NCBI GenBank assembly: GCA_964636685.1
Contig: CAZWUK010000036.1
Span: 1 to 23,328, forward strand
Direction of reading: 5' to 3'
Origin: CAZWUK01 sp964636685
GTDB taxonomy: Bacteria > Bacillota > Clostridia > Christensenellales > CAG-138
Length of the DNA stretch: 23,328 nt
Under the pieces are notes generated by a model. The model had not been told where the DNA came from. It was given only the letters and a program-made list of their open reading frames with translations, and searched no databases. Of this stretch, positions 7,183 to 13,796 are shown in pieces. The first letter of the stretch is position 1; every line of letters starts with the position of its first letter. A program made the translations under genes and the position numbers.

Positions 7183-9849
7183 TCAACTGTCTTTTTTCAC
7201 GGCGCGCGCGGCGATTTTACCCGTGCGCTTGACCGCATATTTTGCTACTGCGATGGGCAGCTTTTCAAATACCGGCGCAAATTCGTTGAACCGCCTTGTG
7301 AGGGTAATGGCCTCGAACTTGCATTTTGTGGTACATTGCCCGCAGCCTACACACATGTATTCGTCTACCATGACAGCGCCGCATCCCAGACAGCGCTCGG
7401 TTTCCTTGCGCATCTGTTCCTCGGTAAAGGTGGCTCTTGTGTCGGAAAAACCGCGTTTGGACGAGCCGGTATGTCCCGCGCGCTGGCGAGGCGTCTCATC
7501 AAAACTTTCGATAACCACGTTTTCCTTGTCGAAGCTATGGTATTCTCGACGGTCACGTCCAAAGGTCAGACTCTGACCGGGCTGGACATAGCGGTGGATG
7601 GAAATGGCCGCTTCCTTGCCGGCGGCAATGGCGTCGATGGCAAACTTGGGACCGGTGTATACGTCGCCGCCCACAAAAATATCCGGCTCGTCGGTTTGAT
7701 AGGTGAGCGCGTCCGCAATGGCGGCGCCGTTATTCTTCTGCTTGACCTTGGCGCCCTGCAACAGATCGCCCCAGACAATGCTCTGCCCAACGCTGAGCAG
7801 CACGTAGTCCGCTTCTACGGTGCAGGTATCATTTTCATCATATACCGGAGAGAATTTGCCGTTATCATCAAACACCCGCAGACATTTTTTGAATACGAGT
7901 CCCGTCACCCGGCCGTCCTTTGTGAGAATCTCCTTGGGCCCGTAGCCGTTGTGAATGGCGATCTGCTCACTGACGGCTTCTTCGACTTCCTCGGGCAGTG
8001 CGGGCATTTCCTCCGGCTGCTCCAGACAGTACATATCCACGCTGTTCGCGCTTGTCCGTATGGCGGAGCGAGCCACGTCGATGGCCACGTTGCCGCCGCC
8101 GATGACAACGACCTTACCGCTAAGGCCCGTGTCTTTGCCCAGATTGATGTTTCGAAGAAACTCCACTCCCGCAATAACGCCATCGGCGTTTTCACCGGGA
8201 AGATTCAGCGTTCTGCCGGCCTGAGCGCCGATTGCGATATAAAAGGCCTGAAAGCCCTGCTCACGGAGAGACTGGAGTGTGACGTCCTTGCCGACCTCGA
8301 CGCCGGTACGGAAACAAACGCCCATTTCCCGGAGAATCTCGATTTCCGCTTCCACGACGTTCTTTTCGAGCCGGAAGTTGGGGATGCCCAGCGTTAGCAT
8401 GCCGCCCAACTTTTCCTGCTTCTCGAATACAGTCACCTGATAGCCGTCAATGGCCAGATAGTAGGCGCAGGATAGACCCGCAGGACCGGCGCCGACAATG
8501 GCGACCGGTTTGCCGTAATCGTGCCGCTTTTTCGGAAGGAAGCGGGTATCGCGGTTGAGATCCTGATCCGCGATGAATTTCTTGATTTCATCGATGGCGA
8601 TGGGTTCGTCGATATCGCCCCGTGTACAGGCGGACTCACAACCGCGAGGGCAGATGCGTCCACAGACGGCGGGGAAGGGGTTTTCCTTCTTAATCAGCTC
8701 CAGCGCGTCGGCATACCGGCCTTGAGAGGCCAGACGGATATATCCCTGCACCGCAATATGGGCGGGGCAGGCGGTTTTACAGGGAGAGGTGCCGCTTTCA
8801 GCGACGTCCTTGCGATTCTCGCGGTAATCTACATTCCAGTTTTTCTCGCTCCAGGCATGATCTCGAACCTTTGCATAGGCTTTTTCCGGCACGGGAGTTT
8901 TGGAACAGAGCTTCTGCCCAAGACGCAAGGCGTTGGTGGGACAGTTTTCCACGCACTGTCCGCACGCAACGCACTTCTGACTGTCTACCTTGGATACATA
9001 ATTAGAACGTACTGCGTCCGGCGCGCCGAACATCGTGGCAACTCGCATGGCAAAACAGGAGCAGGAGCAGCAGTTGCAGATGGCGGCTGTATCGCCTGCG
9101 CCCTCGATGTTGGGAATCTGGTGCATCAGACCGTTTTCTTCCGCGCGCTGTAGGATCTCCATTGCTTCTTCACGCGTGATTTCCCTTGCCCTGCCTGTGC
9201 GGATGTAATATTCCGCGCCTTGTCCCATCTGGATGCACATGTCCTGCTCCAGATGACCGCAGCCTTGACCGAGGATCCGGCGGGACTTGCGGCAGGAACA
9301 GTCGGATACGGAAAAAATATCGTACTTATCTAGATAATAGGAAAGCTTCTCATACGGCACGCTCTGCATATCGCTTTCAATCGCCTTTTCCACGGGGATA
9401 ACCCGCATCATGCCGGTTCCCATGGGAAGATTTGGCGCAATGCTGGCAATGCGGATGCGGGTGTATTCTTCGAAAGCCTTGCCGATCTGCGGATGCGCCC
9501 GCACCTGCTCGTCGTTGTTGACCATCATCTCCAAAATGCCCGGCGCAAAGATTTGGACGAAAAAGACTTCTTCGCCCTTGTCGTTGTGATACACCTTGCA
9601 GACGCCGATTTGCGCAAGCTCCATCAGCAGCCGTTGGGTTTCTTCCAAGGACTTGCCGAGCTTCTTTGCCGCGTAGGCGGCGCTTCTTTCCTTGCGCAGC
9701 CCCAAAGCAAGCGCAACGTCCGCCTGTTCGTCCGTGACCACGCATTCCAGCGCGTAGTATTCCGGCGCATTCTCATCAATGGTGTTCATCATGCCGGTAA
9801 GGCCGCCTACCATCTTTGCAAGCTTAACGATTTTTGTTCGCAGTTCCAT
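7183..9849 (-). CDS. Multidomain Fe-S / FAD NAD(P)-dependent oxidoreductase (GltD-like core)
   Basis: An 888-residue electron-transfer flavoprotein. Residues 1-110 look like a small helical/winged-helix region. Residues 180-270 carry an unusual cysteine-rich segment (DCSCRKSRR, QGCGH, then CNCCSCSC). A 4Fe-4S ferredoxin unit CVACGQCVENCP follows at 293-304. A glutamate-synthase-beta/DPD-type Fe-S domain occupies about 350-430 (CKTACPAH, then CGRICPRGCESAC). An FAD motif VAIVGAGPAGLSCAYYLA begins at 449, and a second nucleotide motif VVVIGGGNVAIDVA lies at about 590. A C-terminal bicluster-like unit (CLGCG, then CVGCGQCTTKC) is at about 820-850. The enzyme probably moves electrons between NAD(P)H and low-potential carriers. 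It follows tetR by 77 nt and shares its promoter. Start: ATG at 9849 preceded by AAAGGA. The physiological substrate is unknown. Confidence 0.87.
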   Translation of the reverse strand: MELRTKIVKLAKMVGGLTGMMNTIDENAPEYYALECVVTDEQADVALALGLRKERSAAYAAKKLGKSLEETQRLLMELAQIGVCKVYHNDKGEEVFFVQIFAPGILEMMVNNDEQVRAHPQIGKAFEEYTRIRIASIAPNLPMGTGMMRVIPVEKAIESDMQSVPYEKLSYYLDKYDIFSVSDCSCRKSRRILGQGCGHLEQDMCIQMGQGAEYYIRTGRAREITREEAMEILQRAEENGLMHQIPNIEGAGDTAAICNCCSCSCFAMRVATMFGAPDAVRSNYVSKVDSQKCVACGQCVENCPTNALRLGQKLCSKTPVPEKAYAKVRDHAWSEKNWNVDYRENRKDVAESGTSPCKTACPAHIAVQGYIRLASQGRYADALELIKKENPFPAVCGRICPRGCESACTRGDIDEPIAIDEIKKFIADQDLNRDTRFLPKKRHDYGKPVAIVGAGPAGLSCAYYLAIDGYQVTVFEKQEKLGGMLTLGIPNFRLEKNVVEAEIEILREMGVCFRTGVEVGKDVTLQSLREQGFQAFYIAIGAQAGRTLNLPGENADGVIAGVEFLRNINLGKDTGLSGKVVVIGGGNVAIDVARSAIRTSANSVDMYCLEQPEEMPALPEEVEEAVSEQIAIHNGYGPKEILTKDGRVTGLVFKKCLRVFDDNGKFSPVYDENDTCTVEADYVLLSVGQSIVWGDLLQGAKVKQKNNGAAIADALTYQTDEPDIFVGGDVYTGPKFAIDAIAAGKEAAISIHRYVQPGQSLTFGRDRREYHSFDKENVVIESFDETPRQRAGHTGSSKRGFSDTRATFTEEQMRKETERCLGCGAVMVDEYMCVGCGQCTTKCKFEAITLTRRFNEFAPVFEKLPIAVAKYAVKRTGKIAARAVKKDS

Positions 9850-9926
9850 TTACTTGTTCGTCCTTTCAGCGTTTGTTGTGATGTTGATACGGCGCCATGC
9901 TTTGCGCACCGTCTGCTAGCTGGTTT

Positions 9927-10577
9927 TCAAGTTTTCCGATAGGCGTCTGCCAACATGCGGCAGAAATGGGACAGCCTTCTTTGCGGGAACTCGTCCGCGC
10001 CATTCCAACCGTCGCTGATCGCCATCTTCTGGATCAGTCCAAGCAAGGCGTCGTAGGTGTTGTCATATAAAGCTTCGAGATCCAGCTCCGGTGCGACGCT
10101 CCCGTCTTGCAAACCCTGCCGGATTGCGGCAGACAGCGGGCCGGTGCTCTCCTTGAAGGGGACGGGCGGTCTGTTTTTGACCAGCAGCGCCTTTCCGTGA
10201 CGGTTGAGATAGGCCTCCGCCTCGTGTACGAAGATCAGCTCCTGCCGGCTTGTAAAATAGAGCGCTGCATAGCCTTGCAGTACAAGTGCAATTTGGTCTG
10301 CACCGCATAAGCCGTCCTGCTGACTGCAGCGACAGAGCGTATCGGCGCGCGCCATGGCCTCCTGCCAAAAAAGCAGCGCCGTTTCCAGTACCAGATCCGC
10401 CTTGGTGTCAAAGTAGCGAAAGACGCTGCGCTCCGTCAATCCCGCGCGTTTCGCAATTTCGGAAATCTTGGCAGACTCGATCCCCTTTTCCACAAAGCAG
10501 GATAGGGCATGCCCGATTACCTTGTTCTTGTTGTCCGTTTTTCTAGTGGATGAATTGACTACGGCTTCCTCTCCCAT
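9927..10577 (-). CDS. TetR/AcrR-family transcriptional regulator
   Basis: A 216-residue repressor-type protein. Its N-terminal helix-turn-helix is clear at about residues 15-60 (ALSCFVEKGIESAKISEIAK, then GLTERSVFRYFDTKADLV). The remaining 150 residues form the variable ligand-binding domain. It is the first gene of the redox operon. A perfect 25-bp palindrome lies between its -10 box and its start codon, so it almost certainly represses itself and, with no terminator before the next gene, the whole operon. The start ATG has GGAG about 12 nt upstream, a wide spacing that suggests modest translation. The inducing ligand cannot be read from sequence. Confidence 0.9.
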   Translation of the reverse strand: MGEEAVVNSSTRKTDNKNKVIGHALSCFVEKGIESAKISEIAKRAGLTERSVFRYFDTKADLVLETALLFWQEAMARADTLCRCSQQDGLCGADQIALVLQGYAALYFTSRQELIFVHEAEAYLNRHGKALLVKNRPPVPFKESTGPLSAAIRQGLQDGSVAPELDLEALYDNTYDALLGLIQKMAISDGWNGADEFPQRRLSHFCRMLADAYRKT

Positions 10578-10595
10578 GATCGATGCTTCTCCATA

Positions 10596-10620
10596 AAATT
10601 GTCAGTTGAACTGACAATTT
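10596..10620. promoter_or_regulatory. TetR operator (perfect palindrome)
   Basis: The 11-bp arms AAATTGTCAGT and ACTGACAATTT are exact reverse complements around a 3-bp centre TGA. The site begins 1 bp downstream of the -10 box of the tetR promoter and covers the expected transcription start, the classic position for repression by a TetR protein. No second copy was found in the window. Confidence 0.8.
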
Positions 10621-10621
10621 G

Positions 10622-10650
10622 ATTATATGAAAAGGAATTATATATTACAA
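10622..10650 (-). promoter_or_regulatory. Sigma-A promoter of tetR and the redox operon
   Basis: On the minus strand TTGTAA (10645-10650) and a consensus TATAAT (10622-10627) are separated by exactly 17 bp. The operator palindrome follows at once, so RNA polymerase and repressor would compete. Confidence 0.8.
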
Positions 10651-10925
10651 GTGAAATGTGAAAAAATCGAGACTTTTTGTAACTGGAGCACCGCTGTCGA
10701 TCGTTTTGGCAATGGTGGGGAGACGGTTGTGATTGCCTGAAAATCGGCTGCTTTTGACAGCGTTTCGCCAACCTTGCTGTGAATGCTTTTCCATTGTGCT
10801 GGCAACATGTTGAACTTGTCTTGAAACCGTCGTTGGAAACAGGACGGTGTGCTATAGCCGTACACCGCAACGGTACACAGATTGCGTTCTCGACGTTGGA
10901 GGAGGTGAGGGGGAGACTTCCCACG
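10638..10925 (-). pseudogene. Remnant of an AraC-family regulator (C-terminal HTH)
   Basis: The reading frame contains VAVYGYSTPSCFQRRF followed by QDKFNMLPAQWK, which matches the second helix-turn-helix and C-terminal signature of AraC/XylS regulators (GYS-x-S-x-F-x-R-x-F, then F-G-M-x-P). Only about 45 residues are recognisable. Upstream the frame is closed by a stop at 10926-10928, and no other frame supplies the missing first helix-turn-helix or ligand domain. The tail after AQWKSIHSK is not AraC-like, and the end of the frame overlaps the -35 box of the tetR promoter. I read it as a decayed gene rather than a functional small protein. Confidence 0.6.
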
Positions 10926-11230
10926 TTAAAAAACGCTGCTGATGGCGGAGATGATGCTTTTAAAGAGGATGAGCGGATCTAATTGCCTGCATCGCTTGGG
11001 GGACGGAGAAAGACCTTTGCCGTTATAAAAGCAGCAAGCCGCTCGCCCGATTCTGCATTGGACGGCGGTTTGCTGCGTTTTTCCACGCGTGGACGGGATG
11101 ATTTTACAGGAGAAAAGACGTGCTTTCTTCCTGTTTACAAGAACTGTCAACAACGATCCGTTCCTTGCTTCCGCTTGCTGTGGAGAAAACGCAAAGCAAG
11201 GGAGGAATATTTTGAAAGTCGTTTGCGGTA
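10926..11230. other. Gene-free stretch after cotJC
   Basis: About 305 bases without a convincing gene on either strand. The only structure noted is an 8-bp inverted repeat, CCTTGCTT (11163-11170) with AAGCAAGG (11194-11201), around a 23-nt loop and without a T-run. A GGAGG followed by TTG at about 11201-11215 opens a plus-strand frame with no recognisable protein, antisense to cotJC. It may be further debris of the AraC region. Confidence 0.4.
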
Positions 11231-11842
11231 TCAGCGACGGCGGCGTCCGTGCGGCGTCTGATGACAGTTGCAGGTACAATGGCAGTCGGAATGTACATTT
11301 TGCACGATCGCAAGGCATTCGCCAAAGCGCTGATAATGAACTACCTCACGTTCCCGCAGGAAATATAACGGCTCGATGACCTGCGGGTTATTGGTCATGT
11401 TCATCAGGTGTTCATAGGTTGCGCGCGCCTTTTGCTCGGCTGCCATGTCCTCTACAAGATCGGCGACCGGATCGCCGGTGACGGCCAGCGTGCTGCTGGA
11501 AAACGGAACCCCGTTTGGATCGCAAGGAAATACGCCGTGATCGTGCATCACATAGTATCCTGCAAGGCCGGCGTCATTCAGCTCTTGGCAGCTGCATCCG
11601 CGCATACATTGCCGTATCATTGTTCCCAACATTTCCCAATGCCCCAGTTCTTCTGTGCCAATATCCGACAGCGTTGCTTTTACGCGATCATCCGGCATGG
11701 AATAGCGCTGCGAAAGATAACGCAGACCGGCGCCAAGCTCCGAATCCGGGCCGCCGTATTGTGCCATGAGCAGTTTTGCCATACGGGGATCGGGCTTTGT
11801 GATACATACGGGGTATTCCAGCTGTTTTTGATAAATCCACAT
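11231..11842 (-). CDS. cotJC: Spore coat protein CotJC, manganese-catalase family
   Basis: CotJC is a ferritin-like di-manganese catalase-family protein of the inner spore coat. The start MWIYQKQLEYPVCI, the metal-ligand helices EELGHWEML at about 65-73 and EQKARATYEHL at about 137-147, and the later EREVVHYQRFGE are diagnostic. The body matches the usual length of about 190 residues. A short tail follows with a Cys/His-rich run (SDCHCTCNCHQ) and four arginines. GGAGG lies 8 nt before the ATG and overlaps the TAG stop of cotJB, so translation is coupled. It is the last gene of cotJABC. Confidence 0.95.
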   Translation of the reverse strand: MWIYQKQLEYPVCITKPDPRMAKLLMAQYGGPDSELGAGLRYLSQRYSMPDDRVKATLSDIGTEELGHWEMLGTMIRQCMRGCSCQELNDAGLAGYYVMHDHGVFPCDPNGVPFSSSTLAVTGDPVADLVEDMAAEQKARATYEHLMNMTNNPQVIEPLYFLREREVVHYQRFGECLAIVQNVHSDCHCTCNCHQTPHGRRRR

Positions 11843-11854
11843 AGTTTATTCCTC

Positions 11855-12103
11855 CTACAGATCCCAAGGCCATTTCTGGAAAACCCAGCTGCCCTGATCG
11901 GTCGGCGATTGCCCGAAGTTCATCAACGGACCGAATTGCTCCTCGTAGCGGCAAATCAATTTTTGCAGCTTTTGCGCGTAGCAGATGTAGTCGGCTTTTG
12001 CCGATTCATCCTCGGGGTGGGTGTCCAGATACAGCTGCAGATCGACGCACGCAAAACGTGCTTCTACAATCCTGTCAAGCAGGGCTTGCTCCATCGCTTC
12101 CAT
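11855..12103 (-). CDS. cotJB: Spore coat peptide assembly protein CotJB
   Basis: A small 82-residue acidic/helical coat protein. The segment ARFACVDLQLYLDTHPEDESA and the C-terminal YEEQFGPLM, then WPWDL match the CotJB family, which is needed for coat assembly together with CotJC. AGGAGG lies 9 nt before the ATG at 12101-12103, and that ATG overlaps the TGA of cotJA by one base (TGATG). A second ATG three codons in (12094) is possible but further from the ribosome-binding site. Confidence 0.93.
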   Translation of the reverse strand: MEAMEQALLDRIVEARFACVDLQLYLDTHPEDESAKADYICYAQKLQKLICRYEEQFGPLMNFGQSPTDQGSWVFQKWPWDL

Positions 12104-12378
12104 CACACACAACCTCCTGACGTAAAGGGACTGACAAGTTCGGGAAAGAGGGTACCTTTTCTGAGCGCTTCCGTTGGGCAATACCCGGCGCGGTATGTTT
12201 GCATAGGAAAGTAGATTACGGCAAGCTTGCAGGCGCAATAGCCGTTTTTCTCCGTTTCAGAACTTTCGCCGCAAACACCGCCGGCAGGGACGGTATTTTC
12301 TTTCATCATTGGATCTTGTGCGGTTGCCATGCCGGAAAAACAGCAGGAATGGCCCGCAGTGTAAGTGTTGGATGCCAT
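12103..12378 (-). CDS. cotJA: Spore coat associated protein CotJA
   Basis: A 91-residue protein. The conserved CotJA core lies in the C-terminal half: LAVIYFPMQTYRAGYCPTEA, then LRKGTLFPELVSPF. The N-terminal half is Cys-rich and low in complexity. The start was set at the ATG at 12376-12378 because GGGAGG lies 7 nt upstream; longer in-frame starts fall at or upstream of the likely promoter. It heads the cotJABC operon, which in Bacillus is a mother-cell sporulation operon. Confidence 0.9.
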   Translation of the reverse strand: MASNTYTAGHSCCFSGMATAQDPMMKENTVPAGGVCGESSETEKNGYCACKLAVIYFPMQTYRAGYCPTEALRKGTLFPELVSPFTSGGCV

Positions 12379-12408
12379 ACGTTTTCCTCCCATCGTATCG
12401 GATAGTAC

Positions 12409-12416
12409 AATGTATG
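12409..12416 (-). promoter_or_regulatory. Candidate sporulation (sigma-E type) -10 box for cotJABC
   Basis: The minus strand reads CATACATT, a full match to the sigma-E -10 consensus CATACAnT, about 30 nt upstream of the cotJA start. The -35 region (around TCACGCTT, 14 bp away) is a poor match. The call rests on the -10 box and on known mother-cell expression of cotJ. Confidence 0.45.
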
Positions 12417-12437
12417 ATTTCACCCCTCAAAAGCGTG

Positions 12438-12462
12438 AAAAAGGCCCGTGTCGCCGCGGGCC
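12438..12462 (-). terminator. Terminator of the alpha/beta hydrolase gene
   Basis: On the minus strand GGCCCG and CGGGCC form a GC-rich stem around an 8-nt loop followed by five T. It lies about 30 nt after the hydrolase stop and insulates the cotJ operon from read-through. Confidence 0.75.
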
Positions 12463-12493
12463 CTTCCGGAAAAATGTTTTGTTTTTTTGTATG

Positions 12494-13465
12494 TCAGGTC
12501 TGCTCTTGCATCGATAAAACATGACGCATGGCGTTTTCCCATGCCTCGGGTTCCTCCTTGATCGGCGAATGTGCCGATTCCGAAAAGGAGATCCATTTCT
12601 TTGACGGTGCATCCAATGCGTCAAACCATGCGTGCGCAAGAATGGTGGGGGTGTTTTGGTCGTGATCTCCCTGCGTGATGATGACAGGGACGTCGAGCGT
12701 CATAACGGTTTCGTCGAAACGGAGGGCAACGATCTCATGCCAAAGTTCGCGCAGGCAATAGAAGGCGCCGCTCGCGTAGCGGGGGAGATCGAAGATCGTG
12801 TATTCGGGCGTCTTCAGCAGCGGGATTATCATAGACCGCCAGATGGACTCTTTTTCCCGATAGCATCCGCCACCGAATTTTGTCATATAGTTGCGTTGCA
12901 CCATCATGTCGTCCATCGAGCGGTATTCGCCTCGGACGGGCGCGCCGATGCGGTTAAGCTCGGCAATTGCATGCGCATCTTTCCGTTTTTGTGCTTGCTG
13001 CATAACAAAATCATATGAAAGCTGTTCATTCTTGGAACCGTTGACGAACTGTCCCATGCCGACATATGCCGCGATATGTTCCGGATACCGCTGGCAAAGC
13101 AGCGTGCCGAGACACGTACCCCAGGAGTGCCCGACAATATAGAGCTTGTCCTTCTTGTATTTTGCGCAGAGATATTCGATGACGATTCGCGCGTCCTCGA
13201 CCATCTGGTCGATTGTCATGGCGCGTTTTGCCTGTTCTGCGGTATAGCTTTTGCCGCTGCCGCGCTGATCGAAACACACAAGAGTACATACATCGGACAG
13301 ACCGGATTGATATTTCAGCACCCAGTGACGGTCGCATACCCCGGGACCGCCGTGTAAGAACAGCAGCAGCGGATTTTTGGCATCGGTACCGCGTACACGA
13401 AGATGCAGCCGTGTTCCATTGACAGGGATCGCTTCCTTGTAATCAATTGCGTATTTTTTCAGCAT
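12494..13465 (-). CDS. Alpha/beta-fold hydrolase, proline iminopeptidase-like
   Basis: A 323-residue serine hydrolase. The oxyanion motif HGGPG is at about 39-43, FDQRGSGKS at about 65-73, and the nucleophile elbow GHSWGT at about 112-117. The catalytic Asp lies in TQGDHDQNTP and the catalytic His in SESAHSP. HGGPG plus DQRGSGKS is the pattern of prolyl aminopeptidases and related S33 hydrolases, which release N-terminal proline or cleave small amides and esters. There is no signal peptide, so it should be cytoplasmic. TGGAGA precedes the ATG by 7 nt. It is a single gene with its own terminator; the substrate cannot be decided from sequence. Confidence 0.88.
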   Translation of the reverse strand: MLKKYAIDYKEAIPVNGTRLHLRVRGTDAKNPLLLFLHGGPGVCDRHWVLKYQSGLSDVCTLVCFDQRGSGKSYTAEQAKRAMTIDQMVEDARIVIEYLCAKYKKDKLYIVGHSWGTCLGTLLCQRYPEHIAAYVGMGQFVNGSKNEQLSYDFVMQQAQKRKDAHAIAELNRIGAPVRGEYRSMDDMMVQRNYMTKFGGGCYREKESIWRSMIIPLLKTPEYTIFDLPRYASGAFYCLRELWHEIVALRFDETVMTLDVPVIITQGDHDQNTPTILAHAWFDALDAPSKKWISFSESAHSPIKEEPEAWENAMRHVLSMQEQT

Positions 13466-13638
13466 GGCGAATTCTCCAACCTTATTTTATTCATCTTAAC
13501 ATAAACTTTGCATTTTGTGACAAAACAGCCGCATCTTTTGAGAAACCACTGTTGCCAAAACCTGATATGCTTGACCGACGGCGGCGGACAAATGCCTTTC
13601 ATCCCTTTTTCGAACAGCAATATTTTGACAGGAAAAAG

Positions 13639-13652
13639 CAACAAGTTTGTTG
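13639..13652. promoter_or_regulatory. Palindrome at the -35 box of the GH112 gene (possible operator)
   Basis: CAACAA and TTGTTG form perfect 6-bp arms around a 2-bp centre, overlapping the first bases of the -35 box. The position suits a sugar-responsive repressor, but no regulator gene is adjacent. Confidence 0.4.
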
Positions 13653-13677
13653 TTTCCCCGCCAGAATTCTGTATACT
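13650..13677 (+). promoter_or_regulatory. Sigma-A promoter of the GH112 phosphorylase gene
   Basis: TTGTTT (13650-13655) and TATACT (13672-13677) are 16 bp apart. The transcript would have a leader of about 110 nt containing a small hairpin, TTCCGG with CCGGAA (13720-13739). The rest of the 331-base gap between the hydrolase and this gene shows no gene. Confidence 0.55.
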
Positions 13678-13796
13678 TAGATTATAAGAGACGAGAAAAA
13701 GGACGGCCGTTTTTTCTTTTTCCGGACTTGATTCCGGAATAAAAAAGCGCATAGCGGCGGAAGATTTTTGCATGATCGAAAAATCGCAAGGAGGCA

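Noticed and set aside
6235..8397. A 720-codon open frame on the plus strand
   Set aside because: It is antisense to hypA, the membrane protein gene and the Fe-S flavoprotein gene, all of which have clear family motifs in the minus-strand frames. The plus-strand translation has no recognisable domain. Long antisense frames are expected from the codon bias of these genes.
11408..12214. A 268-codon plus-strand frame
   Set aside because: It lies antisense to cotJC, cotJB and cotJA, which are unmistakable, and its translation resembles no known family.
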